This document shows positions 1 to 6,686 of a DNA stretch of 10,278 nt, piece by piece. Positions within the stretch are counted from its first letter, which is position 1, and every line of letters starts with the position of its first letter. The stretch covers positions 1-10,278 of the forward strand of contig JAJZDR010000089.1 of NCBI GenBank assembly GCA_021805885.1, written 5' to 3'. A program made the translations under genes and the position numbers. Origin of the DNA: a bacterium (GTDB taxonomy: Bacteria > Patescibacteria > Dojkabacteria > JAKAPS01 > JAJZLI01). Below the pieces are notes generated by a model, which was not told the origin of the DNA, did not search any database, and saw nothing but the letters and a program-made list of their open reading frames with translations.

Positions 1-1226
1 AAGTGTCAAAGATAAATAATTTATCAAGAGATATTGCCTTAGCTTTGGCAGCACCATCTGGCACTGTAAGAATAGAAGCTCCTATCCCAGGAACATCTCT
101 TGTTGGGATTGAAGTTCCTAACTCTAAGTTCCAAATAGTAGGATTAAGAAATATTATAGATACACCAGAATTTAATAATCCAAAAATTAGACTTCCCTTG
201 GCTATGGGAGAAGATGTTACAGGAAAGATAATAATAAGAGATCTAGCTGCAATGCCTCATGTCCTTGTAGCAGGATCTACTGGGTCTGGAAAAAGTATGT
301 TGATAAACTCATTTTTGATGGGACTGTTATATAGACACTCTCCTGATACACTAAAAATTATTATGATCGACCCAAAACATGTAGAACTCTCCGTATATAA
401 TGGAATTCCTCATTTATTAACTCCAGTAATTACTGATATGGACAATGTAAACAATGCATTAAAATGGGCAGTAAGAGAGATGGAACAAAGATATAATGTT
501 CTAAAGGCTGAAGGCGCAAGAAATATAGATGGATACAATGAAAACAAGGATAATGCAGAAAAGATGAGTAACATTATTATAGTGATAGATGAGATGGCAG
601 ATTTGATACTGGCAAAAGGAGCAGATATAGAACATTCAATAGTAAGGCTTGCCCAGATGGCTAGAGCAGTAGGAATACACCTAATTCTTGCAACACAAAG
701 ACCTTCTGTAAATGTTATAACTGGGCTTATAAAAGCAAACATTCCAGCACGTATATCATTATCCGTAGCATCAGTTATAGATTCAAGGGTCGTGCTGGAC
801 CAACAAGGAGCAGAAACATTGCTTGGAAAAGGAGATATGCTTTTTAAAGCACCTGATCTCGGAAAGACTATGAGACTCCAAGGTGCTCTAATTAGTGAAG
901 AAGAAATATCTAAAGTTATAACTTTCATCTCTGAACAAGTAACAGAATTTACATATAATGAGGAGATACTCACTCCTTTAAGAGAAAACGTTCTACGTGG
1001 AGGTGATGGATCATATGACGATAATTTGTTTCCTGAGGCAGTAAGAATTGTTGTAGAAGCACAGCGTGGCTCTGCATCAATACTACAATCAAAGCTTAAA
1101 ATAGGCTATGCTAGGGCCGCAAGATTGATACTGGAACTTGAAAATAGTGGGGTTGTAGGACCTCAAGACGGATCCAAGCCAAGAGATGTCTTAATTGATG
1201 ATGCAGAAAGTTTTTTGCAACCTTAA
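1..1226 (+). CDS. ftsK: FtsK/SpoIIIE DNA translocase, C-terminal part (5' end outside window)
   Basis: This is an ATP-driven double-stranded DNA pump that moves chromosome ends through the division septum and, in known systems, is anchored at the septum by N-terminal membrane helices. Only the cytoplasmic motor is visible, about 407 residues in a frame that reads from base 3. The Walker A motif GSTGSGKS is at about residues 91-98, the Walker B stretch IVIDEMADL at 193-201, and the conserved ATQRP at 230-234. The stretch DSRVVLDQQGAETLLGKGDM (260-279) is typical of the family. A winged-helix gamma domain, which reads polar DNA signals in FtsK, covers about 340-400 and includes IGYARAARLI. The GTG at base 3 lies inside the family's conserved region (…NLSRD…), so it is an internal Val codon, not the start. 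The stop abuts the stop of map on the other strand. Family assignment is very secure. Whether it is FtsK or SpoIIIE in role cannot be told without the N-terminus. Confidence 0.96.
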   Translation, partial: VSKINNLSRDIALALAAPSGTVRIEAPIPGTSLVGIEVPNSKFQIVGLRNIIDTPEFNNPKIRLPLAMGEDVTGKIIIRDLAAMPHVLVAGSTGSGKSMLINSFLMGLLYRHSPDTLKIIMIDPKHVELSVYNGIPHLLTPVITDMDNVNNALKWAVREMEQRYNVLKAEGARNIDGYNENKDNAEKMSNIIIVIDEMADLILAKGADIEHSIVRLAQMARAVGIHLILATQRPSVNVITGLIKANIPARISLSVASVIDSRVVLDQQGAETLLGKGDMLFKAPDLGKTMRLQGALISEEEISKVITFISEQVTEFTYNEEILTPLRENVLRGGDGSYDDNLFPEAVRIVVEAQRGSASILQSKLKIGYARAARLILELENSGVVGPQDGSKPRDVLIDDAESFLQP

Positions 1227-1973
1227 TTATCCTAAAGTTAAAATTTCAGGAGAACCATCAGTTATTAATATTGTATGCTCAAAGTGTCCAGATAAAGAAT
1301 GATCTTGAGTCCTAATTGTCCAACCATCTTTTTCTATATAAATATCTGGTTTCCCCATATTAATCATACTTTCAATTGCTAATGTCATATTCTTTTTTAT
1401 CTGCATACCAGTTTTTGGTCTTCCATAACCTAGAATATATGGGTCTTCATGTAATTTGTATCCTATACCATGACCTGAAAGTTCTCTTACAACAGAATAC
1501 CCCACCTTTTTAACAGGAACTTCCATTGCATAAGATATATCTCCTATAAATGACAAATTTTTTGCAGCCTTAATACCTTCATCTCTAGATTTTTTAACTA
1601 TATCAAGAAAAGATTGTACGTTTTGATCTTTTTTATCACCAGCAATAAAAGATACTGCTGCATCAGTATATAGACCCTTATAAATAACCCCATAATCTAG
1701 TGATACAACATCTCCATCTTTAATAGTATATGAACTTGGTATCCCGTGAACAACTTTATCATTAATGCTTATACATAGAGACTTAGGGTATCCTTTATAC
1801 CTTAGAAATGCTGGTTTAACATCATGCTCTCTACATAATTCTTCCGATATTTGGTTAAGTTCATTCTCTGATATTCCAGGCTTTGATTCATTCTGTAAAA
1901 TTTTAAGGATCTTTCCTAATATTTTACCTCCATGTCTCATATATTTTATCTCTTCACTTGTTTTTGGTTTCAT
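1227..1973 (-). CDS. map: Type I methionine aminopeptidase
   Basis: This cytoplasmic metalloenzyme removes the initiator methionine from nascent proteins. At 248 residues it has the usual size of bacterial type I enzymes without an N-terminal extension. The five metal ligands of the pita-bread fold are all present: D93 (in SLDYG), D104 (in YTDAA), H168 (in GHGIG), E201 (in AIESM) and E232 (in FEHTILIT). The substrate-binding histidines H76 (VVHGIP) and H175 (LHEDP) are also present, so the enzyme should be active. The ATG at 1973 gives the normal N-terminus (…SEEIKYMRHGGKI…). The gene starts 1 nt after the adk stop and is probably co-transcribed with it. No Shine-Dalgarno sequence is seen before the start. 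Its 3' end meets the ftsK stop with no spacer. In many bacteria infA and rpmJ follow map, but here they do not. Confidence 0.97.
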   Translation of the reverse strand: MKPKTSEEIKYMRHGGKILGKILKILQNESKPGISENELNQISEELCREHDVKPAFLRYKGYPKSLCISINDKVVHGIPSSYTIKDGDVVSLDYGVIYKGLYTDAAVSFIAGDKKDQNVQSFLDIVKKSRDEGIKAAKNLSFIGDISYAMEVPVKKVGYSVVRELSGHGIGYKLHEDPYILGYGRPKTGMQIKKNMTLAIESMINMGKPDIYIEKDGWTIRTQDHSLSGHFEHTILITDGSPEILTLG

Positions 1974-1974
1974 A

Positions 1975-2535
1975 CTAATTTATTATATATTTTAGGATTG
2001 TAGTATATATTATATCAACACTTAAAGTTGCATCTATATCAATAGCTCTTTTTTTATAAAAATTCCTTATTTCATTTTCATTTTTGTGGTAATTATATAA
2101 TCGTTTCAATATGGCTTTATCAGAAACATCCAATCTTTCTTTCCCTTCCTTTTCACGACCTAATATCCTTTCTTTAGATATTTTATCATCCAGATTAAAA
2201 ATGAAAACAAGATCTAAAAATTTGTTGTTTCTTTCTAAATACTCATCTAATAGTAGAGCTTGCTTTTTAGTTCTTGGGTATGCATCCAGTATTATTTTAT
2301 TACTATTTAGCTTATCAAGTTTTATAAATAACATTTCTGATATAATAGAATCTGGAACCCATTCTCCATTTTTCCAATATTTCAAATACAGCTCTTTTCC
2401 AATCTTAGTACCGTTTTCATATTCTTCTCTTAATATTTCTCCTGTAGATATGACACTAAAACCTTTATTTCTATAAAGTTTTTTACTTTCTACCCCTTTT
2501 CCACACCCAGAAGGTCCTATAAAAGAAATTATCAT
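1975..2535 (-). CDS. adk: Adenylate kinase, short and divergent
   Basis: The likely reaction is ATP + AMP to 2 ADP in the cytoplasm. The P-loop GPSGCGKG is at residues 7-14, the NMP-binding segment STGEILREE at 30-38 (R36), and the AMP-site motif LDAYPRT at 83-89 (R88; family form is DGFPRT). R123, R127, R134 and R145 fit the phosphate-binding arginines. The protein is 186 residues, against about 215 for long bacterial Adk. Only about six residues separate GRE (126-128) from ERL (133-135), so the LID is the short type without the zinc-binding insert. Two departures stand out: Val15 where GKG is normally followed by Thr, and RLDV where RxDD is usual. It keeps the spc-operon partnership with map (1 nt gap) but is cut off from secY by two genes on the other strand. 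A related nucleoside monophosphate kinase is possible, but the context favours Adk. Confidence 0.88.
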   Translation of the reverse strand: MIISFIGPSGCGKGVESKKLYRNKGFSVISTGEILREEYENGTKIGKELYLKYWKNGEWVPDSIISEMLFIKLDKLNSNKIILDAYPRTKKQALLLDEYLERNNKFLDLVFIFNLDDKISKERILGREKEGKERLDVSDKAILKRLYNYHKNENEIRNFYKKRAIDIDATLSVDIIYTTILKYIIN

Positions 2536-2541
2536 ATAGCA

Positions 2542-2570
2542 ATATTAACAAAATACATATACTAATACAA
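2542..2570 (-). promoter_or_regulatory. Predicted leaderless promoter for adk-map
   Basis: On the minus strand, TTGTAT (2570-2565) is followed after 17 nt by TAATAT (2547-2542). Six nt separate TAATAT from the adk ATG, so the expected start of transcription is the A of ATG at 2535. The -10 box keeps the critical A2 and T6, while the -35 box matches only TTG. No Shine-Dalgarno sequence is possible in this arrangement, which fits a leaderless transcript. The call rests on sequence and spacing only. It makes sense of the context, because adk-map is separated from the secY operon by genes on the opposite strand and needs its own promoter. Confidence 0.45.
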
Positions 2571-2613
2571 AAAAGTTTAAGTTTAATAGATACAACAAAC
2601 CTTAAAAATTTGA

Positions 2614-2626
2614 TAGTATGTATAAT
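2614..2626 (+). promoter_or_regulatory. -10-like boxes just before the kinase-like pair
   Basis: A perfect TATAAT lies at 2621-2626 and a second candidate, TAGTAT, at 2614-2619. The ATG is at 2629. TATAAT would start transcription at about 2632, inside the gene and past the only plausible start codon. TAGTAT would place the start at about 2626-2629, consistent with a leaderless mRNA. No convincing -35 box is visible. The region very probably contains the promoter, but the exact box is uncertain. Confidence 0.35.
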
Positions 2627-2628
2627 AT

Positions 2629-3765
2629 ATGCCTCCAGAATATATAAGAAAACAATCTATACAATTTTTCGAACTATCTTTATTAGTTTTTATTCTATTT
2701 CAGGCTTTCTTTACTTTTTTAAAAAACCCATTTTACAACTTTTTTCCATTTTCTAACTTCTATATTACTATAATTGGATTTCTATTCATCATAATCCTCA
2801 ATCGTATATATATAAAAAGCAATAATATATACATAAAACTTTTAAGGTATTTAATACTTTTGTTAACAGCAATAGTTGAGATCCATATTGCAGGAGCAAA
2901 TTCAGATATATATTTAATACTTATATTATTTTTGGAAATACAGATTGCTACAGAAGTAAATTCCATTAAGAATGCATTATATATATTCTCAGCAATATTT
3001 ATCTCGTTCTTTATACTATTACTTTTCCAAAGTATGAGTGTTACGTATGTGTCTTCAGCAATATTTTTAGGATTGATAACATTAGGTGCAATAATATTAC
3101 TTTTCATACGATACAATGCAGATTCTTTAAATAAATTAGAAAACCTAGAGGCTGATATAGAAAATAAAAAAATTATAAAAACCTCTCAAGAAAATTTTCT
3201 CTCTATAAATAAAAACATCCTAAAAGAAGAATTCGCTCATATAGCAGAAACATTGATAGATGATAACACATTGCTTTATGAGACATATAAGGACAGTGTA
3301 TATATGCAAAATTTATTTATACAAAGAGAAGATTCATTAAAGCTACTATCTATTAGTCTTGACATTGTAAATTTATATGAAGAAATAATACAAATACAAA
3401 AAGAATTTAGTATCTTTTATGATGCAAGAATAGAATATAAAATTCAGGATAAAGAGGCTGGACTTAAAGATCAAAATATTTTGATGGACAAAGAAAAACT
3501 TAGATCTTTACTAAGGCTTATTTTCATATTTATACAAGAGAACAATATTTTGAATACTATTATAGATATAAAAACTACACCTCAAGGAGTATCATTTGAG
3601 ATTACATTTCCTCAAAAATTTACAGCCTATTTTGCTGGGAAAACTATTGACCAAATACAAAAAGATATTACATGGTCAAATATTTTAATGATATATTCAA
3701 AAATAACAGGCAATGAATATGTTTCTGGGGAAAGTTTTATATCTACCACCTTTATTAAAATATGA
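2629..3765 (+). CDS. Six-helix membrane protein with a degenerate histidine kinase core
   Basis: I do not recognise a named family, but the architecture is that of a membrane sensor kinase. Six hydrophobic segments lie at about residues 11-31, 43-60, 70-89, 92-108, 114-134 and 139-161. A charged helical linker (about 163-200) follows, then a dimerisation-like helix pair (about 186-255) and an ATPase-like domain (about 287-378). The second helix shows LDIVNLYEE (244-252), like the LDLSRIE stretch of sensor kinases. The phospho-acceptor His is replaced: NFLSINKN (189-196) aligns with FxxxxSH and puts Asn196 there. His204 (HIAET) is the only nearby histidine. The N-box is lost (FIFIQENN, 299-306) and there is no DxGxG or glycine-rich lid. 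The C-terminus (SGESFISTTFIKI) still resembles the last kinase strand. ATG 2629 is forced by an in-frame TAA at 2623. The stop overlaps the next ATG. It is probably a non-catalytic partner. Confidence 0.72.
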   Translation: MPPEYIRKQSIQFFELSLLVFILFQAFFTFLKNPFYNFFPFSNFYITIIGFLFIIILNRIYIKSNNIYIKLLRYLILLLTAIVEIHIAGANSDIYLILILFLEIQIATEVNSIKNALYIFSAIFISFFILLLFQSMSVTYVSSAIFLGLITLGAIILLFIRYNADSLNKLENLEADIENKKIIKTSQENFLSINKNILKEEFAHIAETLIDDNTLLYETYKDSVYMQNLFIQREDSLKLLSISLDIVNLYEEIIQIQKEFSIFYDARIEYKIQDKEAGLKDQNILMDKEKLRSLLRLIFIFIQENNILNTIIDIKTTPQGVSFEITFPQKFTAYFAGKTIDQIQKDITWSNILMIYSKITGNEYVSGESFISTTFIKI

Positions 3766-4964
3766 ATAAAGATATAAAAAAACAAATAATAGATAGGAAA
3801 ACTCAACATGACTCTATGGAAATTACTGTGATAGCAATAATAATAGCTTTATTCATGGTTATAAAAAATATAGCATCTTTTAGCAATATATACATAATAG
3901 GTTTGAATATGATTCCAGTAATTCTTATTATTGGTTTTTTTATTATCTATTATGTATATTATCCAAAGAAAAATTATTTTAATAACAAGAAAAATAAACT
4001 TGAATATATATTAATACTTCTTGAACTTTTATATTTTATAGTAGCTTCAGGGGGATTATATGTTGGGGGTGGTATAAATTCAGTTGCTATACTTGTATTC
4101 TTTCCCTATATTGTATCAATAATTATAGATCCAAAAGATTCAAATATTTTCCTATCATACTTATATATAGATATAATCCTTTTTATTACACTCTTGATTT
4201 TTGGATTTTATTTATTTGATTTTACGGCACTTTTTATAATTAACATATTTATGATAATTATAGGCATTTTAATAAAAACATTCGCTGACATAATGATGTT
4301 TAACTATCTGGAACTTGTAGAAAAAAATACAGAAGAAGATGCTTTTGAAAATGATAAAAGAGAAAATACAAATTTTCTAAAAACTGCTATATCAGAAATT
4401 GATGAATTTATAAAAAAAATATCAATTCGTAAAGATATGAAAAAAAATATTATAGAACTTAAACTTGTTGAACAAAAATTTAAAGATAGGCAAGAATTGA
4501 TTGATGGAGGAAAGTTAAATATAGGGATATTCCAATTCAATAAACTTGTATCGTTAATACTACAAGAGCTTTTTCCTATAATAAAAAATAGGGGTATACA
4601 GATACAATACCTTCCATATATTAATGAAGATTTGGAGATAAATAATGATAAAGATAAGATATATTCTATCCTTTTATATTGTATCGAAAATGCAATATTA
4701 TTTTCTAACAACGAAGGGATTTTAACAATAATAACAAAAAAAGAAAGAGATACCATTAGTGTTTCTATACGTAATAATACAGATACTGAAATAGACTTTA
4801 AACATTTATTCAAAATAGGAAGTACCAGTAAAAAAGGTACTAGAGAAGGAGTTGGACTTTACATTACAAAACTATTTTCTGATTTGACAAAAACAGATAT
4901 AAATATACATAAAGATTATGCAAACCTTATCATAGTAGATTTAAAAGTGAAAATTATTTTGTAG
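3762..4964 (+). CDS. Six-helix membrane histidine kinase-like protein with partial ATP-binding motifs
   Basis: This is a probable inner-membrane sensor of 400 residues. Hydrophobic segments lie at about 21-38, 44-67, 81-97, 105-123, 129-150 and 154-176; the third to fourth carry a SGGLYVGGGINS stretch like that of other multi-helix sensor kinases. In the dimerisation helix, NFLKTAISEIDEFI (204-217) aligns with the H-box FxxxxSHELRTPL but has Ser211 in place of His. The ATPase-like domain (about 295-400) keeps the N-box Asn310 (CIENAILFS) and a glycine-rich lid, STSKKGTREGVGLYITK (354-370), close to that of CitA/DcuS-type kinases. The G1 box is degraded: IRNNTDTEI (336-344) replaces the D-x-G-x-G pattern, with Asn for Asp and Thr for both Gly. 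Its ATG overlaps the upstream stop by 4 nt (ATGA), so coupled translation is likely. The gene ends 3 nt from the secY stop. There is no adjacent response regulator. Function unknown; catalytic activity doubtful. Confidence 0.78.
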   Translation: MNKDIKKQIIDRKTQHDSMEITVIAIIIALFMVIKNIASFSNIYIIGLNMIPVILIIGFFIIYYVYYPKKNYFNNKKNKLEYILILLELLYFIVASGGLYVGGGINSVAILVFFPYIVSIIIDPKDSNIFLSYLYIDIILFITLLIFGFYLFDFTALFIINIFMIIIGILIKTFADIMMFNYLELVEKNTEEDAFENDKRENTNFLKTAISEIDEFIKKISIRKDMKKNIIELKLVEQKFKDRQELIDGGKLNIGIFQFNKLVSLILQELFPIIKNRGIQIQYLPYINEDLEINNDKDKIYSILLYCIENAILFSNNEGILTIITKKERDTISVSIRNNTDTEIDFKHLFKIGSTSKKGTREGVGLYITKLFSDLTKTDINIHKDYANLIIVDLKVKIIL

Positions 4965-4967
4965 GAC

Positions 4968-6254
4968 TTATGAGTAACTTGAGTATGAACGAGTTATAAG
5001 GTGCGATTTAATATTTCTTATTAAAGTTAATATAACTACCACGATAATAAGAATACTTGTTCCTCCAATTGCAACACTTGTTATATTAGTATAATACTGA
5101 ACCACAAGCGGTATTAATGCAATAATAGTCAAAAATATTGCTCCAACAAATGTAAGCTTCAATAAAATATTGTAAATATAGTTTTCTGTTTGTTTACCAG
5201 GTCTAAAACCAGGGATAAAACCTCCTTGTTTTTGAATATTATTTGCTACATCATGTGGTTTAAATACTATAAAAGTATAGAAGTACGTCATAAATATTAT
5301 AAGTACTCCATATATCATTCCATAATATAATTGATTAGATAGTCCGTTATAAACAAACACTGCAACATGGTGTATTAATACATTTTTGCTGGTTTCTAAT
5401 ATTTTAGATAGTTCTGTCGGTAATAGTACAAGAGAAAGTGCAAATATAATAGGCATAACACCTGCTGTGTTTATTTTTATTGGTATATAGGATTTATTCC
5501 CACCAACAAGCTGTACCCCACGTGTCATACGAGTATAGTTAACAGGAATGTTCCTTGATGATTCATTGATAAGTACTATAGCAATTACCATCCCAATAAA
5601 TAGTAATAATAGTACTAATATGATAATACCATTAATACTTTGTGATACTGCTGCTGATATTAATGATTCTGGCATAGCAGCTAAAATACCAACAGCTATA
5701 AGTAGAGAAATACCATCTCCAACTCCATATTCAGTAATTAATTCCCCTAACCACATAAGAAATATTGATCCTGCTGTCATTGTAATTATAAATGTTGTAA
5801 GGCCCAATGGATCAAGGTTAGAAATTATAGGGGTTTGAGACACCCCAAGAAGAAATTTATAGATTCCAAATGATTGAAGTGCCGCAATAGGAACTGTTAG
5901 ATATCTTGTGTATTGATTTATAATTTTCTGTCCACGCTCACCTTGTTCCTGCAATTCTTTTATCTTAGGTACAAGATAAACTAAAAATTGGAATATAACA
6001 GTAGCAGTAATAAAAGGACCTAACCCTATACCTACAATCGCAGCTGTCTGCAAAGTACCTCCAGAAAATATATTTAGAAAACTTAAAGCTTGATTGTTCT
6101 TAAAAAGCGATGATAAAACAGTTACATTAACTCCAGGAACTGGTATTGATGCAAATATTCTAAATACTACAAGAAGTAATATTGTAAATAGTATTTTTCT
6201 TCTAAGCTCTGGACTATTATAAAGCTCTCGAATAATATAAAAAACTTTTTGCAT
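4968..6254 (-). CDS. secY: Preprotein translocase channel subunit SecY
   Basis: SecY is the central ten-helix channel of the Sec translocon in the cytoplasmic membrane, working with SecE, SecG, SecA and ribosomes. At 428 residues it is of normal length. Diagnostic stretches are GIGLGPFITATVIFQFL (75-91), ERGQKIINQYTRYLTV (106-121), WLGELITEYGVGDGISLLI (168-186), INTAGVMPIIFA (261-272) and the cytosolic loop GGFIPGFRPGKQTENYI (344-360), which contacts SecA or the ribosome. The N-terminal cytosolic helix and the first helix with plug region (about 20-65) are intact. GGTGAG (minus strand, about 8 nt before the ATG) includes GGTGA, which matches the anti-Shine-Dalgarno complement and supports this start. 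The start overlaps the rplO stop by 1 nt (TAATG). The expected next genes, adk-map, are displaced by two genes on the opposite strand, and the convergent gap is only 3 nt. Confidence 0.98.
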   Translation of the reverse strand: MQKVFYIIRELYNSPELRRKILFTILLLVVFRIFASIPVPGVNVTVLSSLFKNNQALSFLNIFSGGTLQTAAIVGIGLGPFITATVIFQFLVYLVPKIKELQEQGERGQKIINQYTRYLTVPIAALQSFGIYKFLLGVSQTPIISNLDPLGLTTFIITMTAGSIFLMWLGELITEYGVGDGISLLIAVGILAAMPESLISAAVSQSINGIIILVLLLLFIGMVIAIVLINESSRNIPVNYTRMTRGVQLVGGNKSYIPIKINTAGVMPIIFALSLVLLPTELSKILETSKNVLIHHVAVFVYNGLSNQLYYGMIYGVLIIFMTYFYTFIVFKPHDVANNIQKQGGFIPGFRPGKQTENYIYNILLKLTFVGAIFLTIIALIPLVVQYYTNITSVAIGGTSILIIVVVILTLIRNIKSHLITRSYSSYS

Positions 6255-6685
6255 TAGATTATCTCACCATTTGCTAATTTTATTTTATCCAAAGATGATT
6301 TCGAAAAAGACATCTTATCATTTTTAAATGATAGTTTTTTTGATAACTCTCCTCCTGCCAATATTTTAACTGTCTTCTCTCTTTTTACTATTCCAATTTT
6401 TTTCAATCCATCATACGAAACCATATCATTTTCTTTAAATAACCTATCTACATCTTTTAAATTTAAAACAGCACATTCAGGTTTTTGTCTTTTAAATCCT
6501 TTAAGATATGGAAGTCTTAATATCAAAGGGTTCTGTCCTCCCTCGAAAAATGGTGATATATGAACACCTGATCTAGATTTTTGACCTTTAGTACCCCTAC
6601 CTGCTGTATGTCCACCTTTACCTGATCCATAACCTCTTCCTACTATTTTTTTTGATCTTTTTACAATTTTATTTTTAATTAACAT
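6254..6685 (-). CDS. rplO: 50S ribosomal protein uL15
   Basis: This is a large-subunit protein whose extended N-terminus threads into 23S rRNA. Over 143 residues it shows the basic, glycine-rich N-terminal tail GRGYGSGKGGHTAGRGTKGQ (16-35), then SRSGVHISPFFEGGQNPL (37-54), where PxFEGGQxPL is the family hallmark, and RLPYLKGF (57-64). The C-terminal globular part ends with ANGEII. An AAGG about 9 nt upstream of the ATG, inside the end of rpsE, can serve as ribosome binding site. Only one base separates it from rpsE, leaving no room for rpmD, which normally lies here. Confidence 0.97.
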   Translation of the reverse strand: MLIKNKIVKRSKKIVGRGYGSGKGGHTAGRGTKGQKSRSGVHISPFFEGGQNPLILRLPYLKGFKRQKPECAVLNLKDVDRLFKENDMVSYDGLKKIGIVKREKTVKILAGGELSKKLSFKNDKMSFSKSSLDKIKLANGEII

Positions 6686-6686
6686 A

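Larger units (their letters stand above)
2536..2628. other. Divergent intergenic region between adk and the kinase-like pair
   Basis: This 93-nt, very AT-rich stretch separates adk (leftward) from the membrane kinase-like genes (rightward). It is the longest gene-free stretch in the window. It should hold promoters in both directions. I see a short direct repeat (AGTTTA twice at 2574-2585) but no clear operator palindrome, hairpin or RNA gene. Confidence 0.7.

Noticed and set aside
3..5. GTG at base 3 as the true start of the translocase gene
   Set aside because: It falls inside the conserved segment before NLSRD in FtsK. The membrane and linker domains must lie upstream of the window, so the gene is cut by the edge.
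410..973. 187-codon open frame opposite ftsK
   Set aside because: It is antisense to the motor domain with its invariant Walker motifs. Its translation is low-complexity and resembles no family, so it is a shadow.
2111..2476. 121-codon open frame on the + strand inside adk
   Set aside because: It lies fully opposite a recognisable Adk and its Ser/Leu-rich translation has no motif. It is a composition effect of AT-rich DNA.
2621..2626. Perfect TATAAT taken as the definite -10 box of the kinase-like pair
   Set aside because: It would start transcription past the only plausible start codon. In DNA this AT-rich such hexamers occur by chance, so it is kept only as part of a low-confidence region.
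4304..4813. 169-codon open frame opposite the second kinase-like gene
   Set aside because: It is antisense to the region with the N-box and ATP lid, and its translation is Ser/Ile/Phe-rich without any domain.
2629..4964. The membrane pair as ABC transporter permeases or a toxin-antitoxin unit
   Set aside because: The cytoplasmic ends show the helix pair and ATPase-like order of sensor kinases, with an N-box and glycine lid in the second. There is no ABC ATPase nearby, and the sizes are wrong for a toxin-antitoxin pair.
5548..5838. 96-codon frame inside secY, and similar frames opposite rpsE, rpsH, rplE, rplX and rpsQ
   Set aside because: All lie opposite strongly conserved proteins and have no start-site or motif support.
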